A stretch of 64,000 bases of DNA from Rachicladosporium sp. CCFEE 5018 (taxonomy: Eukaryota; Ascomycota; Dothideomycetes; Cladosporiales; Cladosporiaceae): assembly GCA_002077045.2 (NCBI GenBank), contig KZ111141.1, positions 2,067,275-2,131,274 of the forward strand, given 5' to 3'. The notes beneath the pieces were generated by a model. The model had not been told where the DNA came from. It saw nothing but the letters and a program-made list of their open reading frames with translations, and made no database searches. The first letter of the stretch is position 1; each line of letters starts with the position of its first letter. The position numbers and the translations under genes were made by a program. Of this stretch, positions 63,839 through 64,000 are shown piece by piece.

Positions 63839-64000
63839 TTGCAGTTTGTGGCAAGTTGGATGTCCGGTCCTCGGATCTTGTACGACTGGATGATGTCGGA
63901 GTGAAGCGTCGAAGCAAACAAAGTGAAGCAGGGACCCTGCATGCGCAAACACCTTACACTGCTCGCTCCTTCCACTACTTTCGAAACAAGACCACGTGAT
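63839..64000. other. right edge, promoter side of the SET gene
   Basis: Short flank upstream of the SET protein start. The frame is open to a GTG at 63952 without another ATG, so an upstream exon cannot be excluded. Confidence 0.4.

Overview
The window is nuclear DNA from a filamentous ascomycete. Genes lie on both strands with no operons. They carry short GT..AG introns of about 45-200 bp, and the protein set is typical of Pezizomycotina: Hop1, Cdc4, Kap123, a Uds1-domain protein and several fungal-only families. Low-complexity extensions on housekeeping proteins and the look of the orphan families suggest a dothideomycete, but that is inference.

Layout. 1-1262: a weak orphan ORF and a G-rich tract. 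1263-6074: importin KAP123 and the Hal2/Met22 3'-phosphonucleotidase, both minus. 7213-10762: an unknown membrane-associated protein and a fungal transcription-factor-like protein, both plus. 10965-15384: a MAPEG protein, the tRNA thiolase CTU1/NCS6 and an F-box-like orphan, all minus. 15899-18312: six-exon meiotic HORMA protein Hop1 (minus). 18313-20419: gene-poor. 20420-23552: YTH-domain RNA reader (plus). 24356-25021: MDP1-type HAD phosphatase (minus). 25997-28174: leucine-rich-repeat protein (plus). 29037-35583: Cdc4 F-box/WD40 protein, mitochondrial ribosomal protein uS7m and a dolichol-type cis-prenyltransferase, all minus. 36091-38501: conserved Cys-Pro-motif protein interrupted by gap 1. 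39764-56634: MFS sugar transporter, G-patch splicing factor (Ntr1/TFIP11) and Uds1 septation coiled-coil protein, present twice around gap 2. 57735-63838: Apd1/Aim32-like ferredoxin, an orphan, an OB-fold-like orphan and a TPR-SET protein.

The main structural point is that both 100-N gaps are flanked by perfect direct repeats that stop exactly at the N runs (443 bp and 8,215 bp). The simplest reading is two scaffold joins where overlapping contig ends were not merged. The second set of transporter, splicing-factor and Uds1 genes is then probably not real extra copies. After collapsing, the window holds about 55 kb of unique sequence and some 20 credible genes.

The genes are mostly unrelated core functions: nuclear import, sulfur/PAP metabolism, tRNA U34 thiolation, meiosis, m6A reading, SCF ubiquitin ligase, mitochondrial translation, dolichol synthesis and spliceosome disassembly. 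I saw no secondary-metabolite cluster, transposon, tRNA, rRNA or CRISPR. I did not find a convincing undescribed multi-gene system. The most interesting single-gene observations are the YTH protein with a changed aromatic cage, the Cys-Pro-motif protein and the G-quadruplex-prone tract near 900-1005.
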